The notes beneath the pieces are model-generated. The model was not told the DNA's origin and searched no databases. It saw nothing but the letters and a program-made list of their open reading frames with translations. Below are positions 35,795 through 45,782 of a stretch of 64,000 bases of DNA, one piece after another. The DNA comes from Mediterranea massiliensis. GTDB taxonomy: Bacteria > Bacteroidota > Bacteroidia > Bacteroidales > Bacteroidaceae. Position 1 is the stretch's first letter. Every line of letters starts with the position of its first letter. The position numbers and the translations under genes were made by a program. The DNA is taken from positions 62,001 through 126,000 of the forward strand of contig SUXZ01000004.1 of the NCBI GenBank assembly GCA_015060685.1, in the 5' to 3' direction.

Positions 35795-37759
35795 ATGAAA
35801 CGCCTCGTTTGCATCCTCTACTTCCTGTTGGCTATTGTCTTGGCTATAGCCACGTTTGTAGAGCGCGAAAAGGGTACGTCGTGGGTGGCCGGACATATCT
35901 ACCACTCCTTTTGGTTTTGTTTGTTGTGGGGCATCCTCTCGTTGCTTACGTTGGTGGTGATTGTCCGCAAACGGTTGTGGCATAGGTTACCGGTGTTTCT
36001 GCTTCACGCCTCCTTCTTATGCATCCTTTCGGGTGCGTTGATAACCTTTTTGTTTGGCTCGCGGGGCACCCTGCACATGGCTCAAGGGCAGGTGGAGAAT
36101 CGGTTTGTGAGCGAGAACGACCACATCGTCAAGCCACTTCCTTTTACCCTCCGCTTGGATAGTTTTGTGGTGAAGCGTTATCCCGGTACATCTGCCGTGG
36201 CCGATTATATCAGCTATTTGCAAGTAGATGGCCACCCGGCCGAGGTTTCCATGAATCGCATTCTACGCCATCGCGGTTATCGCTTCTGTCAGGCTTCGTT
36301 CGATGCCGATGGCGGCACCTATCTATCAGTAAACCACGACCCTTGGGGCATTGCCGTTACCTATACGGGCTACCTGTTGTTCGCTCTTGCGGCCGTGGGG
36401 TTGCTGCTCTCTCCCCGTGGCACCTTCCGTAGGCTGTTGAAGCATCCGTTGCTACGTCGTGGTGCGGCTTGTGCGGTGCTGTTCCTATTGTTTCATTCGT
36501 CGCTTCGTGCCGCTCAGTTGCCGGCTCTTGCACCTCGGCAAGCCGATAGTCTGGCTCATACGCAAGTGGTTTACCAAGGACGCATTTCGCCTTTTGCTAC
36601 GTTGGCACACGACTTCTTGCTGAAGCTATACGGAAAGACTTCCTATCAGGGCCTTACGCCTACCCAAGTGGTTGGCGGATGGATGAATCATCCCGATGAA
36701 TGGAAGGATGAACCGATGATTTTGATTAAGGATGAGGCGTTGCGTAGCCGGTTGGGCATCGTGGGACGTTATGCTTCGTTCAATCAGCTATATGCCGATG
36801 ACCAATATCGTCTGGAGGCACTTTATCGGCAAGAAGAAAGTTTGCAAAAGGCTATCTTCCAGTTGGATGAGAAGGTAGGCCTTATCGCGTTATTGCTTCA
36901 GGGTGAATTGGTGCAACCGCTTGCCGATGCGCGCTATGCATTGAGTGATAGCGAGGTGAAGGTGGAATTGCTCTACTATCGTTACCCCTACGTCAAGTGG
37001 ATGTTTATGGGTAGTTTGACGTTGGGTTTCCTCTCCATTCTATTGTTGCTCGTGCCCCGTTTAGGCGGTCGTTTCACCCTATTTGTTCGGTGCTTGCTCG
37101 GAACGCAATCGGTGCTTCTGCTCATACTGTTCGGTGCAAGGTGGTATATTGCCGGACGCATTCCGCTGACGGGTGGCTACGAAACCATGCTGTTTGTTGC
37201 CTTGTGTGCTTCGTTTGCCGCTTTCCTTTGTTCGTTTCGTTTCCGCTTCATGCTTCCGGTCGGTTTCTTGTTGTCCGGTTTCATGTTGTTGGTTGCCCAT
37301 CTCAGCGGTAGCAATCCCGCCATCACCCCATTGATACCCGTACTAAATTCGCCTTGGCTCTGTTTTCATGTCTCCTTCATCATGGTGGCCTATACCCTTT
37401 ATGGCATGATGTTGGTATGCGGCATCATGGGCCTCTGCCTGCCTGCCCGTAGCGAACGGCTGATGGTGTTCAGCAAGTTGTTGCTCTATCCCGCTACCTT
37501 GTTGTTGGGTGTGGGCATCTTTATGGGTGCCGTGTGGGCCAATGTCAGTTGGGGGCGTTACTGGGCGTGGGACCCCAAGGAGGTATGGGCACTTATCTGC
37601 CTCATGGTGTATGGCGTCGGTTTTCATGCCGACAGTTTGCCTTGGTTGTGCCGTCCCAGAGCCTTCCACCTCTTCGCCATTCTGGCTTTCCTTACCGTAC
37701 TGATGACCTATTTCGGCGTAAACATGCTGATGGGCGGATTGCACTCGTATGGTAAATGA
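35795..37759 (+). CDS. Fused CcsBA-like cytochrome c assembly protein
   Basis: 654 residues from ATG 35795, chosen over an in-frame start at 35747 inside the previous gene. The N-terminal part (helices within about 1-80 and 190-240) is ResB/CcsB-like with a periplasmic domain. The C-terminal part (about 400-654) has six or more helices and a WWD-like haem-handling motif GRYWAWDPKEVW flanked by His residues, typical of CcsA. System II proteins export haem and join it to apocytochrome c. No nrfA/nrfH is adjacent in the window. Confidence 0.88.
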   Translation: MKRLVCILYFLLAIVLAIATFVEREKGTSWVAGHIYHSFWFCLLWGILSLLTLVVIVRKRLWHRLPVFLLHASFLCILSGALITFLFGSRGTLHMAQGQVENRFVSENDHIVKPLPFTLRLDSFVVKRYPGTSAVADYISYLQVDGHPAEVSMNRILRHRGYRFCQASFDADGGTYLSVNHDPWGIAVTYTGYLLFALAAVGLLLSPRGTFRRLLKHPLLRRGAACAVLFLLFHSSLRAAQLPALAPRQADSLAHTQVVYQGRISPFATLAHDFLLKLYGKTSYQGLTPTQVVGGWMNHPDEWKDEPMILIKDEALRSRLGIVGRYASFNQLYADDQYRLEALYRQEESLQKAIFQLDEKVGLIALLLQGELVQPLADARYALSDSEVKVELLYYRYPYVKWMFMGSLTLGFLSILLLLVPRLGGRFTLFVRCLLGTQSVLLLILFGARWYIAGRIPLTGGYETMLFVALCASFAAFLCSFRFRFMLPVGFLLSGFMLLVAHLSGSNPAITPLIPVLNSPWLCFHVSFIMVAYTLYGMMLVCGIMGLCLPARSERLMVFSKLLLYPATLLLGVGIFMGAVWANVSWGRYWAWDPKEVWALICLMVYGVGFHADSLPWLCRPRAFHLFAILAFLTVLMTYFGVNMLMGGLHSYGK

Positions 37760-37843
37760 GTGATTGATTTTCGTGGTAGATGTATGGTTTTATTTGCTAA
37801 GAATCATTATATTTGTAGCCGATTATTGCAATAAGTGTATCCG

Positions 37844-38128
37844 ATGAAAAAATACCTGAATAAATATGTCGTAACCTTGGGCATCTTTGCGCTGATTATG
37901 CTATTCCTCGACGAGAATAGCATGCTGAGGCGGATGCAACTGAACCAGGAAGAGAGCGACTTGCGCGAAGAGATAGCAAAGTATCGCGATGAATTTAACG
38001 AGAGTACCCGCTTGCTTAGTGAGATTACGGCCGATTCGGTTGCCATCGAGCAGGTGGCACGCGAACGCTATATGATGAAATTGCCCGAGGAGGATATTTA
38101 TGTGTTTGAGGAGGACTTGATAGAATGA
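37844..38128 (+). CDS. FtsB/DivIC-type septum formation initiator
   Basis: 94 residues from ATG 37844 (a GTG lies 9 bases earlier). One N-terminal membrane helix (about 8-24) and a coiled coil MQLNQEESDLREEIAKYRDE, then a short ARERYMMKLPEEDIYVFE tail that is the family hallmark. Bitopic component of the divisome that links FtsL and FtsQ/DivIB. It overlaps the next gene by four bases. Confidence 0.88.
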   Translation: MKKYLNKYVVTLGIFALIMLFLDENSMLRRMQLNQEESDLREEIAKYRDEFNESTRLLSEITADSVAIEQVARERYMMKLPEEDIYVFEEDLIE

Positions 38129-38466
38129 AACGATTGCTGAATACCTCGTTCGTGATAGGCTCGCTGATGTTGTTGGCCGGTGCGGGCAGTTACATCACTC
38201 ATTGGGGCTTATCGCCCTACATCTTTACCGTCGGTGCCGTATTGGTGTGCATCGCCCAGTTCCTTACCCGTCCGGCAGGCAATTCGGCTACCTTGAAGCG
38301 TTTGCATCGTCAACAGGTGTTAGGTGCCGTGTTGTTGGTGTTGGCCGGTGTCTTCATGTTTACCACGCACGGCAACGAGTGGATTGTCTGCATGACCATA
38401 GCGGCCTTTATACAACTCTATACCTCGTTCCGCATACCCAACGAGGAGGCTAAGTGTGAAGAATAA
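38125..38466 (+). CDS. Small membrane protein downstream of FtsB/DivIC
   Basis: 113 residues with four hydrophobic segments (about 7-25, 29-47, 64-81, 85-103) and few loops; ends in an acidic tail EEAKCEE. No family recognised. Its start overlaps the FtsB/DivIC-like stop (ATGA), implying co-translation, a context in which similar Bacteroidetes genes are found. Confidence 0.7.
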   Translation: MKRLLNTSFVIGSLMLLAGAGSYITHWGLSPYIFTVGAVLVCIAQFLTRPAGNSATLKRLHRQQVLGAVLLVLAGVFMFTTHGNEWIVCMTIAAFIQLYTSFRIPNEEAKCEE

Positions 38467-38494
38467 ATTGAAATATAGATAACCCCCAATCCGT

Positions 38495-40924
38495 ATGAAA
38501 AAAATCCTATTGTCAGTTGTTGCCGTTGGCATGTTGATGGGCCTACCCATTCGTGTCGAGGCACAAGAACGCTTGCCCGAATACCTGCAAGCCGAAAAGT
38601 TTACGCAAGAGAAACTGAACACCATGCTTTTCTCCACATTGGTCGATCCGCATTGGTTTCAACAAGGAAATAACTTTTGGTATCAATACAAAACCAGCGA
38701 AGGAACCTTCTGGTATGTAGTGGAGCCTGCCACCAAAAGCAAGAGACTGCTCTTCGACCGCGAAGAACTTGCTGCCCAGCTGACTGAAATCGTAAAAGAC
38801 CCCTTCGAAGCCCGCCAACTGCCCATCCGTAACCTGAAGGCTCAGGAAGATGGGCGCACATTCACCTTCGAAGTGCAATCTACCAAAGATGCCAAGCCCA
38901 AGGATGGCGATAAGAAAAAGGGTGGGAAAGAGGTGTTCTACTTCTCGTACGACTATCCAACCCGCAAACTGACACACCTGAAAGATAAGGAGAAGGAGGA
39001 TGCTCATCCCCGATGGGCAAGCATCTCGCCCGACAAGAAGAACGTGGTGTATGCCAAGGACCTTAACCTCTATCGGATGAGCTACGAAGATTATCAAAAG
39101 GCTCGTAAGAATGAGAAGGATAGCACGATTGTGGAGATTCAGTTGACGCACGACGGTGTGGAAGATTTCGGTTACGGCATACCTTATTATATGTTGAACA
39201 CCGACACGCTATGCAACGGCAAGCGCAGGGCCGCACATATTCTTTGGTCGCCCGACTCAAAACGTTTCATCACCATTGCATCCGATGAACGTGCCGTAAA
39301 AGAACTTTGGGTAATCAACGCAATGGCCGAACCGCGCCCGACACTCGAAACATACAAGTATCAGATGCCGGGAGAAATGGAGGCACCGATAGAGTATCTG
39401 CAACTTTTCGACCTGACCGACAATAGCCGTAAGACCATCCGCACCGAGGCGTATAAGCATCAAACACACGACCTCTTCTACCAACCCTTGCAACAGAAGC
39501 AACGCGATATGGACGAGGTGTCGCGTGTATGGTTAGGCGATAACAACCGCTTCTTCCTGGCACGTAGCAGCCGCGACCTCTACCGCATCGATGTATGTAG
39601 CTATACCATCGGTCAGGATTCCATTGTGCCGGTGATAGAAGAGCGTATGAATACCTATCAGGAACTACGCAACTTGAAGGTACTGAATGGAGGTAAGGAG
39701 TTGATTCATTGGAGCGAACGCGACGGATGGGCACACCTCTATCTATACGATGACAAAGGAAACTTGAAGAATCGCATTACCAAAGGCCCTTGGCATGTGG
39801 AGGAAATCTTGAAGGTGGACGAGAAGGCACGGGTCGTGTACTTTACCGCCAATGGCAAGAATGCCGACGAGAATCCTTACTACGAGCACCTCTATCGCGT
39901 GAATCTGGATGGTAGCGGTTTGAAGCAACTGACTAAAGGTGACTTCTTCCACACCACCGAAGTGGACGATGATGCACGTTTCATTGTGGACAACTACTCG
40001 CGCGTGAACACCGTGCCTTGTGCTGTGTTGTTGGATAACAACGGCAATCAAGTGATGAAGTTGCAAGAGAGCGATTTCTCTCAACTCTTTGCCGCCGGAT
40101 ATAAATTCCCCGAACCTTTCAAGGTAAAGGCTGCCGACGGCGTGACCGACCTCTATGGCGTGATGTACAAGCCGTTCGACTTCGATTCGACCAAGGTTTA
40201 TCCCATTGTGGATTATGTATATCCCGGCCCACAAGTAGAGGCCACCACCTATCCGTTTACCCGCATGTCGGTGCGTACCGATCGCTTGGCACAAGCCGGC
40301 TTCATCGTGATAACCGTTGGTCAGCGCGGTGGACACCCCAGCCGCTCGAAGTGGTATCACAACTGGGGATATGGCAACATGCGCGACTATCCGTTGGCCG
40401 ACCATAAATATGCCATCGAGCAATTGGCCAACCAATACGACTTCATCGACATCGAGAAGGTGGGTATCCACGGACATTCGGGTGGCGGATTCATGAGTAC
40501 AGCCGCAATCTGTCAGTATCCCGATTTCTTTAAGGTGGCCGTTTCGTGTGCAGGAAATCACGACAACAACATCTATAACCGTTGGTGGAGCGAAACCCAT
40601 CACGGTGTGAAGGAACAGGTGTCCGAGCAAGGCGATACGACGTTTGTCTATAAGATTGCCACCAATCCGCAAATTGCCCGTCAGTTGAAGGGCCATCTGT
40701 TGCTTGTGCATGGCGATATAGACAACAATGTTCATCCGGGTAATACTACCCGTGTGGTAAACGCATTGATTCGTGCCGGCAAGCGCTTCGACATGCTGAT
40801 GTTGCCCGAACAACGCCACGGATTTGGCGACATGAACGAATACTTCTATTGGCGATTGGTGGATTACTTCTCCGAGCACTTGAAAGGAAAGAGCGAGAAG
40901 TCGGTCGATATACCGAAGCGGTAG
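38495..40924 (+). CDS. S9-family prolyl oligopeptidase-type peptidase
   Basis: 809 residues with signal peptide (1-24, ending EAQ). Propeller (about 40-540) and C-terminal alpha/beta-hydrolase with S662 (HGHSGGGFM), Asp in HGDIDNNVHPGN and His in EQRHGFGD. The DPP-IV double-Glu YEEEF motif of the paralogue at 21613 is not seen, so specificity may differ (dipeptidyl or oligopeptidyl). A lysine-rich insert (DAKPKDGDKKKGGKE, about 132-146) is unusual. A strong terminator follows. Confidence 0.88.
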   Translation: MKKILLSVVAVGMLMGLPIRVEAQERLPEYLQAEKFTQEKLNTMLFSTLVDPHWFQQGNNFWYQYKTSEGTFWYVVEPATKSKRLLFDREELAAQLTEIVKDPFEARQLPIRNLKAQEDGRTFTFEVQSTKDAKPKDGDKKKGGKEVFYFSYDYPTRKLTHLKDKEKEDAHPRWASISPDKKNVVYAKDLNLYRMSYEDYQKARKNEKDSTIVEIQLTHDGVEDFGYGIPYYMLNTDTLCNGKRRAAHILWSPDSKRFITIASDERAVKELWVINAMAEPRPTLETYKYQMPGEMEAPIEYLQLFDLTDNSRKTIRTEAYKHQTHDLFYQPLQQKQRDMDEVSRVWLGDNNRFFLARSSRDLYRIDVCSYTIGQDSIVPVIEERMNTYQELRNLKVLNGGKELIHWSERDGWAHLYLYDDKGNLKNRITKGPWHVEEILKVDEKARVVYFTANGKNADENPYYEHLYRVNLDGSGLKQLTKGDFFHTTEVDDDARFIVDNYSRVNTVPCAVLLDNNGNQVMKLQESDFSQLFAAGYKFPEPFKVKAADGVTDLYGVMYKPFDFDSTKVYPIVDYVYPGPQVEATTYPFTRMSVRTDRLAQAGFIVITVGQRGGHPSRSKWYHNWGYGNMRDYPLADHKYAIEQLANQYDFIDIEKVGIHGHSGGGFMSTAAICQYPDFFKVAVSCAGNHDNNIYNRWWSETHHGVKEQVSEQGDTTFVYKIATNPQIARQLKGHLLLVHGDIDNNVHPGNTTRVVNALIRAGKRFDMLMLPEQRHGFGDMNEYFYWRLVDYFSEHLKGKSEKSVDIPKR

Positions 40925-40951
40925 TCACATTGATGTAATTACTGCCCTATG

Positions 40952-41006
40952 AAAATTAGTTAGTCAGTCAGTTGCCTTATATAGCAACGACTGACTAACT
41001 AATTTT
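40952..41006 (+). terminator. Very strong terminator (18-bp outer stem, 5-bp inner stem)
   Basis: Positions 40952-40969 pair perfectly with 40989-41006, and GTTGC (40971-40975) with GCAAC (40984-40988); the right arm runs into eight T. It ends the S9 peptidase transcript. Confidence 0.92.
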
Positions 41007-41096
41007 TTTTATATATAAATTGTGTAGCAATTTTGGTATAAATCTAAAATAATTTAGGCATAAATTCATTTAGATTTATGCGATGCATCATTTCCC

Positions 41097-42578
41097 CTAT
41101 TGTTCAAACTTCCATTCGTCAAAGCCAAACTCCTCTCCGTTCACCACAATCAGCAGGTCGTGTACTCCCTCCAATCTGGTGTAGATGGGCGATTCTTGGG
41201 TTGTCCACTTGGCTTCGTCGAAACGAAGTGCGGCAATTCTTGGACTGTTCAGGCTATCGGCATAAACATCAATGCTTCCCTTACCTTTGACTTTTGCCAC
41301 AAAAGCATCGGCCCCTTCGGCATAGTCGACGCCGCGCACCATCAGACATTGCGGTTCGTTGCTTCCCGATACAATCATGTTGCCCGGTTCGCCATCGGGT
41401 GTAAATTGCGGACGCCAGGTGGCCGCTACGGTTTCGGCCTGTTGCCAGGTGTAGGGGTTGAGTGCTGCTACTTGCTCCACACCCTTCTTGGTAGCTTGTG
41501 CTTCGTGATACACAATGTTCTCGCGGTCGATTTGAATCTTCTCTACACCTACGTTACGGAAACCTCCGGGCTTGTCGAAGTAATCTTGCAAGTACATGGC
41601 ATGATAGAAGATGTAATCTTGCCCTTTGTAGTTGTGCAGGTGGGTGTGGTTGTTGCTCAAAGGGGGAATGTATTCGCCGGCATTCTTGAAATAATAGTCG
41701 TGATACTTCCACGACTCTTTCACCAGAGGCGTTTTGCTTGTCATGTAGGCCATGCTACAGATGGCGGGCTTGCGGATGTCTTTGTAGGGCCATTCTTCGC
41801 GGGGCATCCAGGAGTTGTTGTAGGTATATACCCATGTGCCGTTTATGTAGTCCAACTCGCTGGCTTCGAACAGATAGGGTGCAGGGATTTCGGCTATCTC
41901 GCTATCCAACGAAAGCATATCCTTGCCCAACTTGACGATTCGTCCGGTGCCGGGCATGTAGTCGCGTCCCTTCTTGCTTACTCCGGCACCGAATGATAAC
42001 CATCCGTCGCCATGTTCGTCGATTACCACACCCGGGTCGAAAGGTGCCGGGCAATCGCCCAATCCGGGCATGTTCTGGTAGATGAGCGGTTGGCCTAACG
42101 GATCGCTCCATGGACCGGTGGGCGAGGTGGCGGTCAGTACGCCTACACCACATCCGCTATTCGAGAAGTAGAGGTAGAAGGTAGTCACACCATCCACTTC
42201 CTTTTTCGTGATGGAAGGTGCCCATGAGTTGACAATCCAAGGGGCTATCTTGCCGGTTTCAATCAGTCCGTGGTAGGTCCAGTTTACCATGTCTTCGGTA
42301 GAGATGCATATCAGTGATTTGATAAATTCGTAACTGTTCTTGTCGGCATGTTGATATTGCTCTTGGTCGTTGGTAGCATAGACATACAACCGGCCGTTGT
42401 GTTCGACGGAGGTGGGGTCGGCCGTAAACATGAAGTCGATTAGCGGATTGTTGTCGCCGGTTGTCAGCTTGGGTGTTTCGCCAATCTTAATGTCGATAAT
42501 GTCCTGAGGAGGTTGGGGCGTACAGGCTTGCCACAATGTTGCAGAGAGTAACGCGATTGCGATAATTGATTGTTTCAT
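41097..42578 (-). CDS. GH43 glycosidase lipoprotein with C-terminal CBM6
   Basis: 493 residues from ATG 42578; longer upstream starts give no proper leader. Lipobox LWQAC with C19. The GH43 five-bladed propeller has D54 (TADPTSV), D181 (PFDPGVV) and acid E238 (LFEASELDY). Residues about 365-493 are a CBM6-like domain (TWQQAETVAA at its start, VVNGEEFGFDEWKF at its end). Likely an arabinofuranosidase/xylosidase on arabinoxylan or arabinan. It stands alone, away from the pectin region. A -7 box TATATTTG is at 42606-42613. Confidence 0.88.
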   Translation of the reverse strand: MKQSIIAIALLSATLWQACTPQPPQDIIDIKIGETPKLTTGDNNPLIDFMFTADPTSVEHNGRLYVYATNDQEQYQHADKNSYEFIKSLICISTEDMVNWTYHGLIETGKIAPWIVNSWAPSITKKEVDGVTTFYLYFSNSGCGVGVLTATSPTGPWSDPLGQPLIYQNMPGLGDCPAPFDPGVVIDEHGDGWLSFGAGVSKKGRDYMPGTGRIVKLGKDMLSLDSEIAEIPAPYLFEASELDYINGTWVYTYNNSWMPREEWPYKDIRKPAICSMAYMTSKTPLVKESWKYHDYYFKNAGEYIPPLSNNHTHLHNYKGQDYIFYHAMYLQDYFDKPGGFRNVGVEKIQIDRENIVYHEAQATKKGVEQVAALNPYTWQQAETVAATWRPQFTPDGEPGNMIVSGSNEPQCLMVRGVDYAEGADAFVAKVKGKGSIDVYADSLNSPRIAALRFDEAKWTTQESPIYTRLEGVHDLLIVVNGEEFGFDEWKFEQ

Positions 42579-42605
42579 ATATAGATAGGTTTTAAGTTGC
42601 ATGTG

Positions 42606-42613
42606 CAAATATA
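42606..42613 (-). promoter_or_regulatory. -7 element for the GH43-CBM6 gene
   Basis: On the minus strand TATATTTG fits TAnnTTTG, 27 bases upstream of ATG 42578. No -33 TTTG at normal spacing. Confidence 0.45.
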
Positions 42614-42690
42614 CAATATTCGTGTAGAAACAGCTCGTTTTATCGAATTTATTTTGTTACTTTGCATGGTAATGTTTAAGCCTGTTTAAG

Positions 42691-43656
42691 ATGAAACAAC
42701 GCATTGTTTTTGACGAAAATGATAAGTTAAGTGATTTAATCTGTCAAGATTATTCTCTGCTGATGGTGATGAGCCGCTTTGGCCTTTCACTGGGCTTTGG
42801 CGACAAAACCGTGGGTGAAGTCTGCGAGATGCAGGGAGTGGATTGCAACACGTTCTTAGCCGTAGTGAATTTCATTACCAAAGGTGAAACGTTTCCGCTG
42901 AAGGAGGAAGAAATCTCTTTCTCGCTGACCTCGTTGATGGACTATTTGAAGCAGGCGCATACCTATTTCCTGGATTTTAACCTGCCGGCTATCCGTCGGA
43001 AGCTGATTGAGGCCATCAACTGTTCGGGCGAAGATGAGGTGTCGCTTCTTATTCTGAAATTCTTCGATGAGTATGTGCGCGAAGTGCGTCTGCACATGGA
43101 GTATGAAGACAAGACGGTGTTTACTTATGTGGAAGGATTGATAGAGGGTAGGGGCTCGAAAGAGTATGACATCGCCACCTTTGCAAGCAACCACAGCCAG
43201 GTGGAGATGAAACTGACCGAATTGAAGAACATCATCATTAAGTACTACCCTGAAAGGAAAAACAACAACCTGCTGAATGCGGTGCTTTTCGACATATTTA
43301 ATTGCGAGCAGGATTTGATTGTACATTGCGATGTGGAAAACTGTATGTTTATCCCGGCCGTATCGGTTCTTGAACGGAAAATGTTGAAGGAAGGAAAGCT
43401 CGGAGCCGAACAGCCAAATGCAACTACCCTTAAGGGGCAGGAAATTTTGAGTGAACGGGAAATAGATGTGCTGAGGTGTGTGGTGAAGGGAATGACCAAC
43501 AAAGCCATTGCCGATTGCCTCTGCTTGTCGGTGCATACCATTATTACGCATCGCCGCAACATTGCGCGTAAGCTGGAGATACACTCTCCTGCCGGATTGA
43601 CGATTTATGCCATCGTAAACAAGTTAGTCGATATAGAAGAGGTGAAGCTGAACTGA
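42691..43656 (+). CDS. Hemerythrin/RIC-like di-iron domain fused to LuxR-type HTH
   Basis: 321 residues. Residues 1-65 resemble the ScdA/RIC N-terminal domain but lack its CCGG cysteines. Residues 85-225 are a hemerythrin-like four-helix bundle with H90, H135-x3-E139, H168-x3-E172 and H212-x3-E216, a complete di-iron ligand set. Residues 250-321 are a LuxR/GerE HTH (LSEREIDVLRCVVKGMTNKAIA). RIC proteins repair Fe-S centres damaged by NO or peroxide; here the domain probably senses O2, NO or redox state and controls transcription. Target genes are unknown; divergent GH43 is one candidate. Confidence 0.85.
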   Translation: MKQRIVFDENDKLSDLICQDYSLLMVMSRFGLSLGFGDKTVGEVCEMQGVDCNTFLAVVNFITKGETFPLKEEEISFSLTSLMDYLKQAHTYFLDFNLPAIRRKLIEAINCSGEDEVSLLILKFFDEYVREVRLHMEYEDKTVFTYVEGLIEGRGSKEYDIATFASNHSQVEMKLTELKNIIIKYYPERKNNNLLNAVLFDIFNCEQDLIVHCDVENCMFIPAVSVLERKMLKEGKLGAEQPNATTLKGQEILSEREIDVLRCVVKGMTNKAIADCLCLSVHTIITHRRNIARKLEIHSPAGLTIYAIVNKLVDIEEVKLN

Positions 43657-43669
43657 CAAAAAACACAAA

Positions 43670-43697
43670 TTCCGGGCCGTATCACTACTACCCGGAA
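43670..43697. terminator. Hairpin downstream of the hemerythrin-LuxR gene
   Basis: TTCCGGG (43670-43676) pairs with CCCGGAA (43691-43697), 13 bases after the stop codon; no clear T-run follows. Confidence 0.5.
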
Positions 43698-43823
43698 CCT
43701 GTTCCCTTAATCAAAGTGGTTACGTAATTATGACTAACTAATTCATTAATAATTCTGACGGTGCAAAGGTAGCGCGAAGCCGTAAGGCCTGCAATACCTA
43801 AAAGTGGGTATTATGTAGCGGAA

Positions 43824-43857
43824 TTTGATTGATAAACAACTTTTTTTTGTACATTTG
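43824..43857 (+). promoter_or_regulatory. Promoter for dnaX
   Basis: TTTG at 43824-43827 and TACATTTG at 43850-43857 with 22-base spacing, 30 bases before the start codon. Confidence 0.65.
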
Positions 43858-43886
43858 CCACAAATAAGAATTCAAAACTCTGCGAT

Positions 43887-45656
43887 ATGGAGAATTATAT
43901 TGTATCAGCACGGAAATATCGTCCTTCTACGTTCGACTCGGTGGTGGGACAACGCGCGCTGACCACTACCTTAAAGAATGCCATTGCAACGGGTAAGCTG
44001 GCACATGCCTACCTGTTTTGCGGACCACGTGGCGTGGGAAAGACAACTTGTGCCCGAATCTTTGCCAAGACCATCAACTGTCTATCGCCCAATGCCGATG
44101 GCGAGGCTTGTAACGAATGTGAGTCGTGCAAGGCTTTCAACGAACAACGTTCGTACAACATTCACGAGTTGGATGCCGCCTCGAACAACTCTGTCGATGA
44201 CATCCGCCAACTGGTCGAGCAAGTACGCATCCCACCACAGATTGGTAAATACAAAGTATATATCATCGACGAGGTTCACATGCTTTCAACCTCGGCTTTC
44301 AATGCCTTTCTGAAAACGTTGGAAGAGCCACCTCATCATGCCATCTTCATACTTGCCACTACCGAGAAGCACAAGATATTGCCTACCATCCTTTCGCGAT
44401 GCCAAATCTATGATTTCAGCCGCATCGGTGTGGAAGACACCATCGAACATTTGGCGCAAGTGGCCAAGAAGGAGGGTATAACAGCCGAACCGGAGGCCTT
44501 GAACGTCATTGCCTTGAAGGCCGATGGCGGTATGCGCGATGCGCTTTCGATATTCGACCAGGTAGTGAGCTTTACCGGTGGCAACATTACCTACCAAGGG
44601 GTAATCGAAAACCTGAATGTGCTCGACTACGAATACTATTTCCGCCTGACCGATTATTTCCTTGCCAATAAGGTTACCGATGCCTTGTTGCTGCTCAACG
44701 ATGTGTTGTTGAAAGGGTTTGATGCGAGCCACTTCATCAGTGGTTTGTCGTCGCACTTCCGCAACCTCTTGGTGGGAAAGGATGAGGCTACACTATCGCT
44801 TCTTGAAGTGGGTGCCTCTATCAGAGAGCGTTATCAAGCGCAAGCCAAGAAGTGTCCGTTGCCATTCTTGTACAAAGCCATGAAGTTGTGCAACGATTGT
44901 GATTTGAACTATCGTCAAAGCAAGAACAAACGCCTTTTGGTGGAACTTACCCTGATTCAAGTAGCACAACTTACCGTCGACGAGGGCGACGTGTCTGGTG
45001 GGCGTAGCCCAGAGAAGATATTAAAACCCATATTCTCGCAGCCCGCGGTAGCTCAGCAGCCGCAGACCGCACAAGCCGTTGTGCCCCAACAAACGACCAA
45101 TACACCCCCTGTTGCAACACCGGTGCATAAGGCTCCTGCCAGTTTGGCTCAAGCAAACGCAGAGGCTCCCAAGCGTCAGCCAACGGGAAAGCTAAGCAAG
45201 TTCAGCGTTTCCATCAAGCAGTCGATGAAGAGTGAACCGACACCGGCTTCTACTACCTCATCGGCTATGCCACAAGTGGATGCGCCGAAGAATGAGCCTT
45301 TCGATGAATCAAAGTTGAACTTCTTATGGCAACAATATGTGGCTGCTATGCCTCAGGAACAGGTGGCTATGGCCAGACGTATGCAGACAATGCATCTGAA
45401 GTTAGGCGCAAACTTTGTGGCCGAAGTAGAGGTGAACAATGAAATCGTCTATAAGGAACTTGCGACCTATCTGCCTACAGTGCAGAGCCATTTGCAGCAA
45501 AGACTTTCTAATAACCTGCTGAAGATTTCGATAAAACTCTCTGTCACACAACAAAATGAGATTATAATCACCCCTCGGCAGAAGTTTACTGCAATGGCAA
45601 AGAAGAATCCTGCATTGGCCGATTTGAAAAATCTGTTTCAACTTGAACTTTCATAA
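43887..45656 (+). CDS. dnaX: DNA polymerase III subunit gamma/tau
   Basis: 589 residues. AAA+ clamp-loader ATPase: Walker A GPRGVGKTTCARI, zinc cysteines in CLSPNADGEACNECESCKAF, Walker B VYIIDEVHML, sensor FILATTEKHKILPTILSRC. Domain III ends near 365; a low-complexity Q/P/A/T linker follows (about 370-470), then a C-terminal tau-like domain. It loads the beta clamp and couples polymerase to helicase. No recR or ybaB follows, unlike in Proteobacteria. Confidence 0.95.
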   Translation: MENYIVSARKYRPSTFDSVVGQRALTTTLKNAIATGKLAHAYLFCGPRGVGKTTCARIFAKTINCLSPNADGEACNECESCKAFNEQRSYNIHELDAASNNSVDDIRQLVEQVRIPPQIGKYKVYIIDEVHMLSTSAFNAFLKTLEEPPHHAIFILATTEKHKILPTILSRCQIYDFSRIGVEDTIEHLAQVAKKEGITAEPEALNVIALKADGGMRDALSIFDQVVSFTGGNITYQGVIENLNVLDYEYYFRLTDYFLANKVTDALLLLNDVLLKGFDASHFISGLSSHFRNLLVGKDEATLSLLEVGASIRERYQAQAKKCPLPFLYKAMKLCNDCDLNYRQSKNKRLLVELTLIQVAQLTVDEGDVSGGRSPEKILKPIFSQPAVAQQPQTAQAVVPQQTTNTPPVATPVHKAPASLAQANAEAPKRQPTGKLSKFSVSIKQSMKSEPTPASTTSSAMPQVDAPKNEPFDESKLNFLWQQYVAAMPQEQVAMARRMQTMHLKLGANFVAEVEVNNEIVYKELATYLPTVQSHLQQRLSNNLLKISIKLSVTQQNEIIITPRQKFTAMAKKNPALADLKNLFQLELS

Positions 45657-45738
45657 AGGCCGATTGTTTTGTTATTTAGAAAAGTTACAAATTAGGCGTT
45701 TTGTTGCCCTTATGTGGATAATGAATCAATAAATCTTG

Positions 45739-45746
45739 TACTTTTG
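45739..45746 (+). promoter_or_regulatory. -7 element for the ferredoxin gene
   Basis: TACTTTTG, 36 bases before ATG 45783; no -33 TTTG at standard spacing. Confidence 0.5.
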
Positions 45747-45782
45747 TACTATCAAATTTGAATAATTTAAAATTTTAAAGTT

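Noticed and set aside
39743..40879. 378-codon minus-strand frame inside the second S9 peptidase
   Set aside because: Antisense shadow of a gene with intact catalytic motifs.
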